From JAFDVL01 sp963794955 (lineage in GTDB: Bacteria > Acidobacteriota > Blastocatellia > RBC074): 64,000 nucleotides of DNA. A model generated the notes under the pieces. The model was not told the DNA's origin and made no database searches. It saw only the letters and a program-made list of their open reading frames with translations. How positions within the stretch are numbered: position 1 is the first letter of the stretch; each line of letters begins with the position of its first letter. Positions 62,829-64,000 of the stretch are shown one piece after another. The translations under genes and the position numbers were made by a program. The stretch spans positions 264,022 through 328,021 of the forward strand of contig CAWCGF010000003.1 of NCBI GenBank assembly GCA_963794955.1, read 5' to 3'.

Positions 62829-63554
62829 GTGCCTTCCCTCACTTGCACTCGTCCCACTACCATTCTGGCGCTTACCCTCGGACTCATCGCGCTTACCCTC
62901 AGTTTCGCTGGTTGGCGCGCCCAGGCTGAACGCGGGTTGTTGGGCCGTAAAGGTGCTCTGGGCGGCAAGCAACCAGCGCGTCCGGCCAGCCCCGTGCGCG
63001 AGGCCATTGCGCGCAAGCTAAAAACGCAGGACAAGGTGAAAGTCGAACTCTTCGTCATTAGCCAATGTCCTTTTGGCGTGCGGGCCGAAGAAGCGATGGC
63101 TCCGGTGCTGGACGAATTTGGCGCACAGGTGGATTTCCAATTGCGCTTCATCGCCGCACCAGCGGGCGACAGCTTTACAAGTTTGCACGGACAGTCGGAA
63201 GTGGAAGAAGACATCCGTCAGGCCGTCATGGCTGAGCAGTTCCCGCAGCAATATTTTGATTATGTCGTGGCGCGCGCCGTGAATTACCAAAGCAGCGAGT
63301 GGCAACCAGTGGCAGCGGCAGCCGGGATTGATGTGAACAAGGTCGAACGTCTGGCCCGCAGCGAAGACGCCAAACGGCTGTTTACCCGGAATATCCGCCG
63401 CGCCTATGAACTGCGCATTGACGCCTCGCCCACGATTTTATTGGATGGGGAGAAATTTCACGGGAAAGTGCTCCCCCCGAGCTTGCCGCTGGCGAAGGTT
63501 GTGCAATCACCTACCCTGCAACGGGAACCACAGGTTTTCCCAACGATAATGTAG
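62829..63554 (+). CDS. Secreted thioredoxin-fold protein (DsbA/GILT-like)
   Basis: 241 residues from a GTG. Signal TILALTLGLIALTLSFAG. VKVELFVISQCPFGVRAEEAM carries a single Cys (CPFG) instead of CxxC. FIAAPAGDSFTSLHGQSEVEEDIRQAVMAEQF and SEDAKRLFTRNIRRAYELRIDASPTILLDG match the thioredoxin-like domain of GILT/VKOR-associated proteins, including the cis-Pro (SPT). With only one active-site Cys it may act as a monothiol or redox chaperone. Weak start signal. Confidence 0.8.
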   Translation: MPSLTCTRPTTILALTLGLIALTLSFAGWRAQAERGLLGRKGALGGKQPARPASPVREAIARKLKTQDKVKVELFVISQCPFGVRAEEAMAPVLDEFGAQVDFQLRFIAAPAGDSFTSLHGQSEVEEDIRQAVMAEQFPQQYFDYVVARAVNYQSSEWQPVAAAAGIDVNKVERLARSEDAKRLFTRNIRRAYELRIDASPTILLDGEKFHGKVLPPSLPLAKVVQSPTLQREPQVFPTIM

Positions 63555-63678
63555 TTCCGGCCAATCAATTGGTGACGATAATTTGCTCACCAACCACTCT
63601 CCAGCGGCCACCATAAAGGTGCCAACGACAGTGGTTATAGCTCCGGCTTTCTGGAAGAATCTCGTCGGAAAACCCACA

Positions 63679-64000
63679 ATGCCGTGGCTTTTGTCATCCC
63701 TGTTGATCCTGCTCGTCGTCGCTCTGCCCCTGCGGATCGCGGCACAGACGAAGAGTCGAGCCTCCGCTCGCCCGGACGAAGAAGCCCCCGATTACAGTCC
63801 CGGCCCTCGCTACAAAATCCAGATCGCTGGCCGGGCATTATCTTTGCACTGGCTGGCCACCGGGACATGCGGGCTGGTGCTCGTCTCCGCGCTGGCCGTG
63901 CTGGCCTTCTCCTCCGACGTTTGGGTTCGGCACAACCCGCTGCCGCAAGGCAACACGCTGCGCTCGATGAGTTGTCCGTCAAACACAATGTGCAAGGCTG
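63679..64000 (+). CDS. Partial secreted ORF running off the window
   Basis: Open from ATG 63679 to the end (107 codons). LLSSLLILLVVALPLRIAAQ is a plausible signal peptide and LVLVSALAVLAFSSDVW a second hydrophobic stretch. No family is recognised; other frames are also open here because of high GC, so it is uncertain. Confidence 0.4.
   Translation, partial: MPWLLSSLLILLVVALPLRIAAQTKSRASARPDEEAPDYSPGPRYKIQIAGRALSLHWLATGTCGLVLVSALAVLAFSSDVWVRHNPLPQGNTLRSMSCPSNTMCKA

Overview
The window most likely comes from a chromosome (or metagenome-assembled contig) of an Acidobacteriota member, probably class Blastocatellia. This is inferred from the gene mix: two Oar-type TonB-dependent receptors with carboxypeptidase-regulatory N-termini, DUF1501 and PSD1-type Tat proteins, a CRTAC1/UnbV protein beside a seven-heme cytochrome, many Tat-exported enzymes, and abundant palindromic interspersed repeats. 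No rRNA, tRNA, CRISPR array, prophage or intact transposase was recognised.

Left part (0-20 kb) is mainly housekeeping: a DUF1501 protein, a SpoIIE-phosphatase remnant, aspartokinase, a selenocysteine-containing SelD, an ABC ATPase with its membrane-fusion adaptor, aroK and aroA, a RsbW-like/STAS pair with a possible metallopeptidase, an Fn3 lipoprotein, hslVU, a class I glutamine-amidotransferase-like hydrolase, an MFS exporter, ftsY, a VapBC-type pair, ribD and rsmA.

The middle (20-42.5 kb) is export and sugar-acid metabolism: a small RHH/membrane-protein pair, PhoD, a class II aldolase, three enolase-superfamily enzymes (talarate/galactarate-dehydratase-like, galactonate-dehydratase-like, galactarolactone-cycloisomerase-like), a KduD-like SDR, two TonB receptors, and a CRTAC1 - TPR - multiheme cytochrome operon. 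Together these suggest uptake and oxidative breakdown of uronic or aldaric acids, probably plant-polymer derived (inference). A PSD1 plus DUF1501 pair has collapsed into one 1.4-kb chimeric pseudogene.

At 42.7-46.6 kb sits an unfamiliar cassette behind a strong promoter overlapped by a 32-bp perfect palindrome. It encodes an SDR/DUF2867 protein, an SDR that lacks the catalytic Tyr, and five small proteins, at least three of them membrane proteins. It is the best candidate here for an undescribed system. The right end carries a penicillin-acylase-family enzyme, an Rpn-type nuclease, a second DUF1501 protein, a Uma2 protein, an SDR, a metallophosphoesterase, a tRNA/rRNA methyltransferase, a giant secreted P-domain/HYR protein, a thioredoxin-fold protein and a truncated ORF.

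Two window-wide patterns stand out. First, at least six otherwise intact genes (including lysC and hslU) are broken by what reads each time as exactly one extra base, which points to sequence error rather than decay. Second, two families of 7-bp tandem repeats form inverted pairs exactly in spacers of co-directional genes, and their units supply ribosome-binding sites, start codons and even terminal codons of neighbouring genes.
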